A stretch of DNA of 53,135 nucleotides. Source: Methanobrevibacter sp. (GTDB lineage Archaea; Methanobacteriota; Methanobacteria; Methanobacteriales; Methanobacteriaceae). The notes beneath the pieces were generated by a model. It was not told the origin of the DNA and ran no database searches. It saw nothing but the letters and a program-made list of their open reading frames with translations. The stretch covers positions 1 to 53,135 of the forward strand of contig NZ_JAFQQZ010000048.1 of assembly GCF_017410345.1 (NCBI RefSeq), in the 5' to 3' direction. Position numbers and translations under genes: made by a program. This document shows, one piece after another, positions 9,684 to 18,898 of the stretch (within the stretch, counting starts at the first letter, position 1; the number at the start of each line of letters is the position of its first letter).

Positions 9684-10556
9684 TTATAATTTTCTCTCTG
9701 CCAATTCAAGCAAATAATCACCATACTCTGTTTTTCTAAGAGGCTTGGCCAATCTCAACAGGTCTTCTTTAGTGATATAACCTTTCAAATAAGCTATCTC
9801 TTCCAGACAGGCAATGTATAGGCTTTGCCTTCTTTGCACGGTTTCAATGAAGTTACTTGCTTCAAGGAGACCGTCATGGGTTCCGGTATCCAGCCAAGCC
9901 ATACCTCTACCAAGCAATTCTACCTTAAGCTTACCCATTTTGAGATACTCTTCATTTACAGAGGTGATTTCAAGCTCTCCTCTTTCAGATGGCTTTACCT
10001 TTTTAGCTATCTCAATGACATCATTGTCATAGAAATAAAGCCCCGGAACAATATAATTGGATTTCGGATGCTCTGGCTTCTCTTCAATGGAGAGTACATT
10101 CCACTCCTTGTCGAACTCCACAACGCCAAAGTCCTCAGGCCTGTTAGTATAGTATCCAAAGACAACTGCCCCTTCCTCAAGGTCACATGCCCTTTCCAAT
10201 ATCTCTGTGAATCTGTGTCCATGGAACACATTGTCTCCTAGAATGAGGGCAACATTGTCATCTCCGATGAAATCCTCCCCAATGATGAACGCTTCAGCCA
10301 ATCCATTTGGATTTTCCTGTTCTGCATAGGAGAAGGATATTCCCAAATCAGACCCATCTCCCAAGAGCTCCTCATACAACGGCAAGTCTCTTGGTGTTGA
10401 AATGATCAGGATTTCCTTGATGTTTGCCAACATTAAAACAGATATCGGATAATAGATCATCGGTTTGTCATATAAAGGCAATAGCTGTTTAGATATAGCT
10501 TTTGTAATCGGATACAATCTTGTTCCAGCACCGCCAGCCAATACAATTCCTTTCAT
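9684..10556 (-). CDS. rfbA: Glucose-1-phosphate thymidylyltransferase
   Basis: It makes dTDP-glucose from glucose 1-phosphate and dTTP, the first step of the rhamnose branch. The 290-residue protein has the nucleotidyltransferase signature [30 protein letters not shown] written across its N-terminus in separate motifs ([20 protein letters not shown]), then LGDNVFHG and [14 protein letters not shown]. All are typical of RmlA. It lies directly downstream of rfbD in the transcript. Confidence 0.96.
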   Translation of the reverse strand: MKGIVLAGGAGTRLYPITKAISKQLLPLYDKPMIYYPISVLMLANIKEILIISTPRDLPLYEELLGDGSDLGISFSYAEQENPNGLAEAFIIGEDFIGDDNVALILGDNVFHGHRFTEILERACDLEEGAVVFGYYTNRPEDFGVVEFDKEWNVLSIEEKPEHPKSNYIVPGLYFYDNDVIEIAKKVKPSERGELEITSVNEEYLKMGKLKVELLGRGMAWLDTGTHDGLLEASNFIETVQRRQSLYIACLEEIAYLKGYITKEDLLRLAKPLRKTEYGDYLLELAERKL

Positions 10557-10675
10557 GTAATCACTTCTTTTATAAAAATTATTGTTGAATTAATTGTTTT
10601 TTAAACTAAATAGATTGTTAAATTAAATTATTATGATTTTTAATTGCTTTAAATATTGAATCAAATATTTTTTTA

Positions 10676-11536
10676 TTAAATTTTCCTAAGTCTCTTGAAA
10701 AAATTATACAATGATAAGAATGCTCCTAAAGCCTCTTTATAATCTCTCATTGGAACAAATCCTGCTGCATTCCACTTCTTATTGTCTAGAACGGAATAAT
10801 GAGGTCTTGGAGCAGGTCTTGGAAACTCTTCAGTTGTGACTGGAATGACATTTACATCAATGCCAGAGAGTTCAAATATGTCACAAGCAAAGTCATACCA
10901 GGAGCATTCCCCTTCATTTGTCACATGATAGATTCCATATTTGTCACTATGCAAAAGGTTGGTGATTGCCACAGCCAAATCCAGAGAATATGTGGGAGAT
11001 CCTATCTGATCATTGACTACGGTTATCTCATCATGGCTTTCAGCCAAATCAAGCATAGTCTTTACAAAATTATTGCCATGAAGGCCATAGAGCCATGCGG
11101 TACGAAGGATGAAATACTTGTCAGTGTACTCTTGAATGAATTTCTCACCTTCAAGCTTTGTCTTTCCATAGGCACTTTGAGGACCTAATTTGTCAGCTTC
11201 CATAAGAGGGCTTATCTTGCTGCCGTCAAAGACATAATCTGTGCTGATATGGACTAAAGGAACATCAATCTTTTTGCAGGCAATGGCCAAATTTTTAGGG
11301 CCTATTGCATTTACTGCATATGCCTCATCATAATGGGTTTCACAATCATCTACGGCAGTATATGCTGCTGCATTAATGACCAAATCAGGCATATTTTCAC
11401 TGATGAAATCGATTACCTTTTCCTCATCGGTGATATCCAAATCCTTTGAACCGGTGCATATCAATTCAAAGTTCTTAAGGACTTCCCTCAAATCTGAACC
11501 CAACATTCCATAAGCGCCAGTGATTAATATTTTCAT
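10676..11536 (-). CDS. rfbD: dTDP-4-dehydrorhamnose reductase
   Basis: This enzyme carries out the last step, NAD(P)H-dependent reduction to dTDP-L-rhamnose. The 286 residues begin with the Rossmann motif ITGAYGMLGSDL. NAAAYTAVDDCE, HISTDYVFDG and the catalytic YGKTKLEGE follow, as in RmlD. A clear GAGGAG ribosome-binding site precedes the ATG. It is the first gene of the minus-strand polysaccharide run, so the promoter for the run should lie in the 11537-11729 gap shared with the divergent dehydrogenase gene. Confidence 0.95.
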   Translation of the reverse strand: MKILITGAYGMLGSDLREVLKNFELICTGSKDLDITDEEKVIDFISENMPDLVINAAAYTAVDDCETHYDEAYAVNAIGPKNLAIACKKIDVPLVHISTDYVFDGSKISPLMEADKLGPQSAYGKTKLEGEKFIQEYTDKYFILRTAWLYGLHGNNFVKTMLDLAESHDEITVVNDQIGSPTYSLDLAVAITNLLHSDKYGIYHVTNEGECSWYDFACDIFELSGIDVNVIPVTTEEFPRPAPRPHYSVLDNKKWNAAGFVPMRDYKEALGAFLSLYNFFKRLRKI

Positions 11537-11729
11537 TATTTCTCCTCAAAGTCAATTTCAAAAATTTTTATCATGATATAAGTTTATCCAACAAACATCA
11601 TAATATAATTTTTTAGTTTTATAAAATATAAATATATTCTATTAGATTTTAAATTTAATATGTATAAAATATTTATATTAAATGACAATCATATATAAAA
11701 TCGTATAAACTATTATCAGGGCGATATTT

Positions 11730-12989
11730 ATGAAGATTTGTATTGTAGGACAAGGATATATTGGATTGCCGACAGCGGCACTCTTCGCTAAAAATGGCTG
11801 TGAAGTCCTTGGAGTGGATGTTAATGAGGAGATTGTTGAAAAATTGAACCAAGGAATAGCTCATATTGAAGAGCCTGGAATAACTGAAGCGATTAGTAAT
11901 GCTGTGGAAAAAGGCCATTACAGAGCTTCCCTAAAGCCTGAAGAAGCTGATACCTTCATCATTACCGTTCCTACACCTTATGTAAGGGAAGACTTGAGCT
12001 GCGACTTAAGCTATGTAATATCCGCATGCCAATCAATTTTGCCTGTCTTGAAAAAAGGAAATGTGGTCATCATTGAATCCACAATAGCTCCTATGTCCAC
12101 CGATGAAACTATCAAGCCAATATTTGAAAATGAAGGATTTGTGATTGGAGAAGATCTGTTCCTTGCTCATTGCCCTGAAAGAGTTCTCCCTGGACAGATT
12201 ATGGAAGAATTGGTAAACAACAACAGAATCGTAGGTGGAATCACAGAAGAGTGCAGCCACAAAGCTGCAGATGTTTACAGAACCTTTGTGAAAGGGGAAA
12301 TAATCGAAACAGAGGCAAAAACTGCAGAATTGTCAAAATGCATGGAAAACACCTTTAGGGATGTGAACATCGCACTTGCCAATGAACTTGCCAAAATATG
12401 TGCGGAAATTGGAGTCAATGCCCTTGACGTCATTGAAATGGCAAACAAGCACCCAAGAGTAAATATCCATAGCCCAGGTCCTGGAGTGGGAGGACACTGC
12501 CTGGCCATCGACCCTTATTTCATATATGCAAAGGCTCCTGACGTTGCAAAGATAATCAAGTTGGCAAGGGATACAAACAACAGCATGCCTGGATTCGTAA
12601 TAGAGAATACAGGCAAGATATTGAGCAATCTCGACAAGGATGCTGAAAAGATCAGCGTATTTGGAGTTGCATATAAGGGAAATACCGATGATGCAAGGGA
12701 AAGCCCGGCATTTGAAATAATCACAGGATTGAAGGCAGCGGGATATGAAATAGCTATCCATGACCCTCACTTTGACAATCCTGATTATCTTGATTTCGAT
12801 GAGGCGACTAAGGATTCCTCAATGGTCCTGATTCTAACTGACCACAATCAATTCAAGGACTTGGATTATGACGCTTTAAGAAAGAATATGAAATCAAAAA
12901 TCATCTTCGATACAAAAAACATCATTAAAGATGTGCCTGAAGACATTACTTTAATAAATTATGGCAATTTGTATAAATACAATAAATAA
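11730..12989 (+). CDS. wecC: UDP-N-acetyl-D-mannosaminuronate dehydrogenase
   Basis: It oxidises UDP-ManNAc in two NAD-dependent steps to UDP-ManNAcA, a building block of archaeal surface glycans. The 419 residues show the N-terminal Rossmann motif GQGYIGLPTAALFA, the ELSKCMENTFRDVNIALANE helix with the catalytic Lys, and the active-site Cys in GPGVGGHCLAIDPYF. The C-terminal part carries VFGVAYKGNTDDARESPA. These features favour the ManNAc subgroup over UDP-glucose dehydrogenase, though that distinction is an inference. It is divergent from rfbD and has a weak wobble-type ribosome-binding site. Confidence 0.9.
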   Translation: MKICIVGQGYIGLPTAALFAKNGCEVLGVDVNEEIVEKLNQGIAHIEEPGITEAISNAVEKGHYRASLKPEEADTFIITVPTPYVREDLSCDLSYVISACQSILPVLKKGNVVIIESTIAPMSTDETIKPIFENEGFVIGEDLFLAHCPERVLPGQIMEELVNNNRIVGGITEECSHKAADVYRTFVKGEIIETEAKTAELSKCMENTFRDVNIALANELAKICAEIGVNALDVIEMANKHPRVNIHSPGPGVGGHCLAIDPYFIYAKAPDVAKIIKLARDTNNSMPGFVIENTGKILSNLDKDAEKISVFGVAYKGNTDDARESPAFEIITGLKAAGYEIAIHDPHFDNPDYLDFDEATKDSSMVLILTDHNQFKDLDYDALRKNMKSKIIFDTKNIIKDVPEDITLINYGNLYKYNK

Positions 12990-13104
12990 TCAATAAAAGA
13001 AATATTGTAAAAATCAAAATATTGAAAATAATCAAATAAATTATATTTAATCAAAAAATCATGCTAACTAACTATCATTAACTCTTTTTGATTGAGGTGA
13101 AAAT

Positions 13105-14388
13105 ATGTCAACAATTGCTGAAAAGATATTTGCAAGAGCTTCCGGAAAAGGAGAAGCGGAAGCTGGTGACATTGTCATGGCAGATATCGATATAGCCATG
13201 ATGCATGATTTGACTGGACCTCTTGCAGTTGAATCATTCGAAAAAATAGGAACTGAAAAGGTATGGGATTCCTCTAAAATAGTGATTCCATTTGACCATC
13301 AGGTTCCGGCAGATTCACTTGACTCTGCAAACAACCATATCCTGATGAGAAAATTCGTAAAGGAACAAGAGATTGAGAACTTCTACGATGTTAAGGAAGG
13401 GGTCTGTCATCAGGTCCTTCCTGAAAAGGGCCATGTGATACCTGGAACAGTCATTGTAGGGGCAGACTCACATACATGTACCTATGGTGCCCTTGGAGCA
13501 TTTGCAACTGGAATCGGCTCTACAGACATGGCGATGGTATTGTCCACCGGACAGTTATGGTTTAAGGTTCCTGAAACAATAAGATTCAATGTAAACGGTC
13601 AACTGAAAGAGAATACATCTGCAAAGGATGTGATCTTAAGCATCATAGGCCAGGTTGGAGCGGATGGCGCTACCTACAAATCCTGTGAATTTGCAGGAGA
13701 AACCATTTCAAGCATGAACGTTTCAGAGAGAATGGTGCTCTCAAATATGGCCATTGAAATGGGAGGAAAAACAGGACTTATAGAGCCTGACAGCAAGACA
13801 TATGAATACCTCAAGGATAGAGTTAGTGGAGAGAATAAAAATAGATTGAAAGCTTTTATGGAAAAATCCAATCTTAAGACTGACTTGGATTCCAATAGCT
13901 TGGAGATTATTGACATTGATGTAAGCGAGCTTGAACCTCAAATAGCTTGCCCTCATAATGTTGACAATGTAAGGCCTGCAAGCGAGCTTGGTGACGTTGA
14001 ACTTGACCAGGTCTTTATCGGTTCATGTACTAACGGCAGAATTGAAGATTTAAGGGATGCCGCAAGAATACTTAAAGGAAAGGAAATAGCTAATGGCCTA
14101 AGAATGCTGGTCATTCCAGCCTCTAAAGAGACTTATCTTAAGGCATTGGATGAAGGATTGATCAAGATATTCGTAGAAGCGGGAGCCCTTGTATCTGCAC
14201 CATGCTGCGGACCATGCCTTGGAGGCCATACCGGTCTCATTGGCCCTGATGAAGTAAGTCTTTCAACCTCTAACAGAAACTTCAAGGGAAGACAGGGAAG
14301 TCCGGAAGGGAAGGTTTACCTATCTTCAGCGAAAGTGGCTGCCCAGTCAGCCATTGAAGGAAGAATTGCTGTGCCAGGGGAGGAATAA
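13105..14388 (+). CDS. leuC: 3-isopropylmalate dehydratase (or homoaconitase) large subunit
   Basis: The 427-residue protein is the large, [4Fe-4S]-carrying subunit of an aconitase-family hydro-lyase. Motifs are the substrate and cluster segments [34 protein letters not shown] and [13 protein letters not shown], which hold the cluster cysteines. Methanogens have two such enzymes, one for leucine synthesis and one for 2-oxosuberate synthesis (coenzyme B). The next gene's specificity loop points to the leucine enzyme. The ribosome-binding site GAGGTGA is good. It is followed after one base by the small subunit. Confidence 0.9.
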   Translation: MSTIAEKIFARASGKGEAEAGDIVMADIDIAMMHDLTGPLAVESFEKIGTEKVWDSSKIVIPFDHQVPADSLDSANNHILMRKFVKEQEIENFYDVKEGVCHQVLPEKGHVIPGTVIVGADSHTCTYGALGAFATGIGSTDMAMVLSTGQLWFKVPETIRFNVNGQLKENTSAKDVILSIIGQVGADGATYKSCEFAGETISSMNVSERMVLSNMAIEMGGKTGLIEPDSKTYEYLKDRVSGENKNRLKAFMEKSNLKTDLDSNSLEIIDIDVSELEPQIACPHNVDNVRPASELGDVELDQVFIGSCTNGRIEDLRDAARILKGKEIANGLRMLVIPASKETYLKALDEGLIKIFVEAGALVSAPCCGPCLGGHTGLIGPDEVSLSTSNRNFKGRQGSPEGKVYLSSAKVAAQSAIEGRIAVPGEE

Positions 14389-14389
14389 T

Positions 14390-14872
14390 ATGAAAGGAAA
14401 GGTTTGGAAATTTGGAAATGACATTGATACAGACATTATTCTTCCAGGAAGATACTTGATCTACACTGATGAGGAAAAGCTGTCAGAGCATTGCATGGAA
14501 GGATTGGTGGAAGATTTCAAATCAAAAGTTGATGCTGGAGACTTCATTCTTGGAGGAAGCAATTTCGGATGCGGGTCAAGCAGGGAACATGCCCCAATAG
14601 CCATCAAGGGATGTGGAATATCTGCAGTGATAGCCGAATCCTTTGCAAGAATCTTCTATAGAAATGCGACAAATGTGGGAGTTCCGCTTTTGGAGGCCCC
14701 AGGTATAAGTGAAATCATTGAAGATGGCGAGGAAATAGAAGTTGATATGGAGAATGGATTGATCATATCTGAAAGGGGAAAGGAAATCGAATTCAAAAAA
14801 CTTCCTCCATTCATGATGGAAATTCTTGAATCCGGCGGACTGATCAATTATTTGAGAAATCAAAATGAATAA
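14390..14872 (+). CDS. leuD: 3-isopropylmalate dehydratase (or homoaconitase) small subunit
   Basis: The 160-residue swivelling subunit completes the aconitase-type enzyme. It has FGNDIDTDIILPGRYL, the GGSNFGCGSSREHAP motif and SFARIFYRNATNVGVP. At residues 22-25 it reads YLIY. From memory of work on the M. jannaschii enzymes, homoaconitase has YLRT here and the isopropylmalate enzyme a hydrophobic residue, so this supports LeuD. The start is MKGKVWKF, one base after the leuC stop with the SD (GGGGAGG) inside leuC. A longer frame from 14354 only reads back through leuC. Confidence 0.9.
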   Translation: MKGKVWKFGNDIDTDIILPGRYLIYTDEEKLSEHCMEGLVEDFKSKVDAGDFILGGSNFGCGSSREHAPIAIKGCGISAVIAESFARIFYRNATNVGVPLLEAPGISEIIEDGEEIEVDMENGLIISERGKEIEFKKLPPFMMEILESGGLINYLRNQNE

Positions 14873-14930
14873 GTAAATTTTTAACGAATATATTATTATC
14901 TAATATTATCTTAATAAAAGAGGTTAAATG

Positions 14931-15920
14931 ATGTATGATATTGCAGTGATTCCAGGAGATGGAATCGGTAGGGAAGTTATGGATGCGTGCATAAAGGTAT
15001 TGGATTCATTGGACATTGACTTTAATTTTACATACGGTGAAGCTGGAGATGAATGCCTTGAGAAAAATGGTCAGGCTTTGCCTGATGAGACAATAGCGCT
15101 TGCAAAAAATGCAGATGCATGCCTCTTTGGAGCTGCCGGTGAAACCGCAGCGGATGTTATAGTAAGGCTTAGGCAGGAACTGAACTTATTTGCCAACCTA
15201 AGGCCCGTCAAGTCCTATCCGAACACAAATGCCCTTTTTGACAATCTTGACTTCATGATTGTAAGGGAAAACACCGAAGGAATGTATATTGCAAAGGAAG
15301 AGGAATATACAGAGGAAGGTGCAATAGCTAGAAGAATCATCACCAGGGAAGCGGAAAGAAGAATCATTGACTATGCATTCCAATACGCCAAAAGCAACAA
15401 TAAAGGCAAAGTCACCGGTGTTCACAAAGCAAACGTATTGAAGGTGACTGATGGCCTGTTCAAGGAAATCTTTTATGAAGTGGCCAAGGAATATGAAGGT
15501 GAAATCGAAGCAGAGGATTTCTATGTGGATGCAACTGCAATGTATCTCATCACAAGGCCTGAAAGCTTTGAAGTGATCGTAACAACCAATCTCTTTGGAG
15601 ACATACTATCTGACGAAGGAGCAGGTCTCGTAGGAGGTCTTGGAATGATTCCATCCGGTAACATAGGAGAGAATGGAGCATTGTTTGAGCCTGTCCATGG
15701 TTCCGCACCGGACATTGCAGGTCAGGGAATAGCAAATCCAATGGCCATGCTTCTTTCAGCCTGCATGATGTTGAACTATTTGGAAGAGTACGAAGCTGAG
15801 GATAAGTTGAATGATGCAATACTTGCAGTCTTGAATGAAGGAAAAGTCTTGACTCCAGACCTTGGCGGAAATGCAAGCACTACAGAAGTGGCTGAAGCCA
15901 TCATTGATGCTTTGAATTAA
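14931..15920 (+). CDS. leuB: 3-isopropylmalate dehydrogenase (or homoisocitrate dehydrogenase)
   Basis: This is an NAD-dependent beta-decarboxylating dehydrogenase of about 329 residues. Motifs are IPGDGIGREV, LRQELNLFANLRPVK (substrate arginines), RENTEGMY, HKANVLKVTDGLF and the C-terminal NLFGDILSDEGAGLVGGLG with the metal-binding aspartates and GSAPDIAGQGIANP. It completes a leuC-leuD-leuB gene set. Sequence alone does not separate LeuB from the coenzyme B enzyme AksF. Two adjacent ATGs exist at 14928 and 14931; the AAAGAGGT site is better spaced from the second. Confidence 0.88.
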   Translation: MYDIAVIPGDGIGREVMDACIKVLDSLDIDFNFTYGEAGDECLEKNGQALPDETIALAKNADACLFGAAGETAADVIVRLRQELNLFANLRPVKSYPNTNALFDNLDFMIVRENTEGMYIAKEEEYTEEGAIARRIITREAERRIIDYAFQYAKSNNKGKVTGVHKANVLKVTDGLFKEIFYEVAKEYEGEIEAEDFYVDATAMYLITRPESFEVIVTTNLFGDILSDEGAGLVGGLGMIPSGNIGENGALFEPVHGSAPDIAGQGIANPMAMLLSACMMLNYLEEYEAEDKLNDAILAVLNEGKVLTPDLGGNASTTEVAEAIIDALN

Positions 15921-15990
15921 TAATTATAAATTTAATAATCATTTTAATAATTAATCTAAAAAAATTAAATAAAATTAATAAGGAATCGAA

Positions 15991-16986
15991 ATGACCAATC
16001 CGAAAATATCCGTTATCCTATCTGCCTATAATGAAGAGAAATTCATTGAAAATGCCATTGAAAGCGTAGTTAATCAGACCCTTGAAGACATTGAAATCAT
16101 CATAGTCAACGATGGGTCAACCGACAATACATTGAATATCATCAATGGCTATGCAAAGGAAGACTCTAGAATCATAGTGATTGACCAGGAGAACATTGGC
16201 CTTGGAGCAAGCAGAAACAAGGGAATGAAAATAGCCAGTGGGGAGTATGTAACTTTCCTTGACGGCGATGACTGGTTCACTGAAGATGCCTTTGAAATTG
16301 CTTATGGCGAAGCAAAGGCAAAGGATACAGACATTACCATGTATCAGATGATCAATTACGATGACGAAACAGGAAGAATATATGAAAACGATTGGTTTAA
16401 CCTGAACAATCTTGATGAAATCTTTGATGATATAGTCTTCTCACCTGAAAAGACAAAGGATTTTCTCTTTGACCTGTCAGTGAGCAGCTGCCAGAAGATC
16501 TATAGAAACAGCTTTTTAAAATCAATTGACGCAAGCTTTCCGGAAGGAATATACTTCGAGGACATGCCTTTCTTCTTTTATGTCTATCTTAAGGCGGAAA
16601 GGATATCAATCATCCGAAAACATTTCTATTACAGACGAAAGCACAATGCCTCAATAACCCATGTGGTCGATGCAAACTACCTGGATACAGTTGAGGCCGG
16701 CTGCGAGCTCATGAGAAGGATGATAGACAATGGCTTCTATGAAGACTACAAGTTCGACCTTTTGGCCTACAAGGTCAACGGTCCGAGAATGGCGCTTATG
16801 GACATTACTGAAGATGCGAAGGAGCCATTATTCAATCTTATCAAGGAAGATTATGAAAAGATAAAAGAGACCGAATATTTCCAGGACTACTTGGATAATC
16901 TAGGCCCAAAAAAGAAGAAATTCTTCCTGGATGTTTTGAAATATGATAGTTACAGTGAATTCAAAAAGGAAAATCCTGAATACTGA
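15991..16986 (+). CDS. Family 2 glycosyltransferase
   Basis: The 331-residue GT-A enzyme has ISVILSAYNEEKFIENAIESV, the nucleotide-binding IIIVNDGSTDNT and the acidic metal site FLDGDDWF. A downstream FEDMPFFFYVYLKAERI segment is typical of capsule and teichoic-type GT2 enzymes. There is no obvious membrane segment. It has its own AAGGA ribosome-binding site and follows leuB by 70 bases. It looks like an outlying member of the surface-glycan genes rather than part of leucine synthesis. Donor and acceptor are unknown. Confidence 0.86.
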   Translation: MTNPKISVILSAYNEEKFIENAIESVVNQTLEDIEIIIVNDGSTDNTLNIINGYAKEDSRIIVIDQENIGLGASRNKGMKIASGEYVTFLDGDDWFTEDAFEIAYGEAKAKDTDITMYQMINYDDETGRIYENDWFNLNNLDEIFDDIVFSPEKTKDFLFDLSVSSCQKIYRNSFLKSIDASFPEGIYFEDMPFFFYVYLKAERISIIRKHFYYRRKHNASITHVVDANYLDTVEAGCELMRRMIDNGFYEDYKFDLLAYKVNGPRMALMDITEDAKEPLFNLIKEDYEKIKETEYFQDYLDNLGPKKKKFFLDVLKYDSYSEFKKENPEY

Positions 16987-17076
16987 TTCATAATTCATTG
17001 AAAATGAAAATCCGGAATATTGATATGATTTTTTAAATTAAAAAAATTTTAAAAAATATTTAAATAATATAAAACA

Positions 17077-17083
17077 TTTATAA
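17077..17083 (+). promoter_or_regulatory. TATA-box candidate for the 28-residue membrane peptide
   Basis: TTTATAA lies about 80 bases before the ATG at 17158. A transcript start roughly 25 bases downstream would give a leader of about 50 bases that includes the strong AAAGGAG site. The stretch is AT-rich, so other boxes are possible. Confidence 0.35.
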
Positions 17084-17157
17084 GTAATTACAATAATATA
17101 TAAAAATATTAAAAATAAAATTTATAAATTTCAATCTATAATAAAAGGAGATTTAAA

Positions 17158-17244
17158 ATGGACGCAGTAAAAATTGCAGCATTGTTTATTATTTTCATTA
17201 TGGTTTTCAGTGCAGTAGCTACTTTCATTACATACGTGATGTAA
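17158..17244 (+). CDS. 28-residue single-pass membrane peptide
   Basis: This small gene begins MDAVKIAALF and consists of one hydrophobic helix (about residues 5-24, rich in Ile, Phe, Val and Ala) ending in TYVM. It has one of the strongest ribosome-binding sites in the window (AAAGGAG, seven bases before ATG) and a TATA-like box upstream. Together these argue for real translation. It has only two charged residues near its start, so an N-out or N-in topology cannot be called. It stands alone between a glycosyltransferase gene and ribH, 94 bases before the latter. I do not recognise a family; a small subunit of a membrane complex is one possibility. Confidence 0.65.
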   Translation: MDAVKIAALFIIFIMVFSAVATFITYVM

Positions 17245-17338
17245 ACAATTGAATCATCAAAATAATAAATGGTAAATGATAATAAAAAGTTTAAATCTAA
17301 TTGAATTACAAAAGAAATTTTATGTGGAGAGATAAAAA

Positions 17339-17770
17339 ATGGTAAAATATAATATTGGTGCAGTAGTTGCAGAATTTAATTATGACATTACTCATATGAT
17401 GTTGGAACTTGCAAAAGCTGAAGCTAAAGTTCGTGACTGTGAAATTACAAAAATTGTAATGGTTCCTGGCGTATTCGATATGCCACTTGCAATCAAGAAA
17501 TTAACTGAAGCAGACCAAGAAGGCAAAATTGACCTTGACTGCATAATCACTTTAGGTACTGTAATTGAAGGTGCAACCGATCACGACCAAATCGTAGCTC
17601 AACATGCATCCCGTAAAATTGCTGACTTGTCCTTGGAATGGGGCAAACCTATTTCCCTTGGAATCAGCGGTCCTGGAATGACCAGATTAGATGCACACAG
17701 AAGAGTTAGCTATGGTAAAAACGCTGTTGAAGCAGCTGTTAAAATGTGTGACAGATTACAAGACATTTAA
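17339..17770 (+). CDS. ribH: 6,7-dimethyl-8-ribityllumazine synthase
   Basis: Lumazine synthase condenses 5-amino-6-ribitylaminouracil with 3,4-dihydroxy-2-butanone 4-phosphate, the penultimate riboflavin step. The 143 residues carry GAVVAEFNYDIT, the VPGVFDMPLAIKKL loop, GTVIEGATDHDQIVAQ (phosphate-binding region) and the C-terminal RVSYGKNAVEAAVKM. All are typical of archaeal RibH. Its co-substrate is made by RibB, encoded 10 kb away behind the FMN riboswitch. No riboswitch-like leader is visible here. Confidence 0.95.
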   Translation: MVKYNIGAVVAEFNYDITHMMLELAKAEAKVRDCEITKIVMVPGVFDMPLAIKKLTEADQEGKIDLDCIITLGTVIEGATDHDQIVAQHASRKIADLSLEWGKPISLGISGPGMTRLDAHRRVSYGKNAVEAAVKMCDRLQDI

Positions 17771-17788
17771 TTTTAAAAATTTATTTAT

Positions 17789-17819
17789 TAAAAGAATTTG
17801 ATTCAATCAATTCTTTTAA
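17789..17819 (+). terminator. Hairpin after ribH
   Basis: The arms TTAAAAGAA (17789-17797) and TTCTTTTAA (17811-17819) continue inward as TTGATT/AATCAA with a one-base bulge. The element lies 18 bases after the ribH stop and is followed by T-rich DNA. Confidence 0.55.
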
Positions 17820-17910
17820 ACTATTTTTAACTATTTTAAAAAAATTTAATTGATTTAATCATTATTGAAAAAATTTTGATTAAACTTTTTCTAAAAGTTT
17901 AGAGGATAAT

Positions 17911-18849
17911 ATGGCAATTTTAAAACCTGATGAGTTAAAGGAAAAATTTGATGACCCATGGATTGCTCCATATGAGAAAGTCATTACAATGGCTGATGGA
18001 GATATTGTAGAACTTATTGAATACCACCCATGCCCAAGCGGTTCCAACTGGTTGCTTTATCAATACCAACACAGCAGTGAACTTATCATTGATGCTAAAA
18101 GAGATGGAAACAAGCACACCTACCTTTGTAAAGTAGGTAAAAAGCCAATAGACCTTAAGGCAAGTATCAATGCTGCTGGAATTGAAGAAGTTGCAATTGA
18201 TGAAGAGGCAAAAGAAGTTAAAGTCACTCACGGAGGTCTTGCTGGCGCTGGTGTAGGTGCTGGAATGTGCAGAGGAATGGGTGAAGGTGTCAAATATGTG
18301 GATGTCCTTGAAGTTGGTGGAGGCAGTAAGGAAGGAAAAGCTACTGTTGTAACTCCTAAATACGAGAAATTAGTCATTGGAATAGATGACACAGACGTTA
18401 AGGATGCAGGAGCAACTTGGACTATGGCTCATAACATTGGCCTTCAATTGAAAGAGGAAGGATTCGAATATCTTGACCATATTATCGTTCAGTTATTCCC
18501 ACATAATCCTCACAAAACTCAAAACTGCGTTTCAATTGCACTTACCTTTGCTGTAATGGCTGAAGATAAGGAAAGATTGATCAACAGACTTATTGAAATC
18601 TTAGAGCATGACACATTATCCGATAAGACTGCAATAGCTATTCTCGAAGGAATAGGAATCCCACCTAAACTTAGAGAATATGCAATGGCTACAAAAACCG
18701 GCATGATGGATGTTGAAACTGCTGAAAAGCTTGCAGAAGAATTAGACATTCCACTCATTGCAGTTACTGGAGACCAAGGAAAAGTAGGTGCACTTGCAGC
18801 ATTAGGTCTTCATGATGATGTTGATGAGGCAGTTAAAGTTTATTACTAG
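17911..18849 (+). CDS. Methanogenesis marker protein 11-like
   Basis: The 312-residue protein has an N-terminal domain of about 150 residues. A second domain then opens with LVIGIDDTDVKDAGATWTMAHNIG and later shows FPHNPHKTQNCVSIALTFAV. The GIDDTD block recalls the TiaS/DUF1743-type nucleotide-binding domain. I recognise this arrangement as the conserved methanogen protein known as marker 11, whose biochemical role I do not know. A glycine-rich segment (GGLAGAGVGAGMCRGMGEG) lies near residues 110-130. It follows ribH and is closed by a clear terminator. Confidence 0.75.
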   Translation: MAILKPDELKEKFDDPWIAPYEKVITMADGDIVELIEYHPCPSGSNWLLYQYQHSSELIIDAKRDGNKHTYLCKVGKKPIDLKASINAAGIEEVAIDEEAKEVKVTHGGLAGAGVGAGMCRGMGEGVKYVDVLEVGGGSKEGKATVVTPKYEKLVIGIDDTDVKDAGATWTMAHNIGLQLKEEGFEYLDHIIVQLFPHNPHKTQNCVSIALTFAVMAEDKERLINRLIEILEHDTLSDKTAIAILEGIGIPPKLREYAMATKTGMMDVETAEKLAEELDIPLIAVTGDQGKVGALAALGLHDDVDEAVKVYY

Positions 18850-18896
18850 TTCAAACTTTTAAAAAGTTTGAACAAATTTTTTCTTTTTTTTTATTT
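18849..18896 (+). terminator. Terminator of mmp11, between convergent genes
   Basis: An 11-bp perfect stem (GTTCAAACTTT at 18849-18859, AAAGTTTGAAC at 18863-18873) with a three-base loop is followed by two T runs. It starts on the last base of the mmp11 stop codon and separates it from the convergent dusB. Confidence 0.8.
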
Positions 18897-18898
18897 CA

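Noticed and set aside
9825-10241. 138-codon open frame opposite rfbA
   Set aside because: Antisense to a clear RmlA gene, with low-complexity and cysteine-rich translation and no ribosome-binding site.
16987-17157. A tRNA or small RNA gene ahead of the 28-residue gene
   Set aside because: The stretch is almost all A and T with no cloverleaf or conserved stem.
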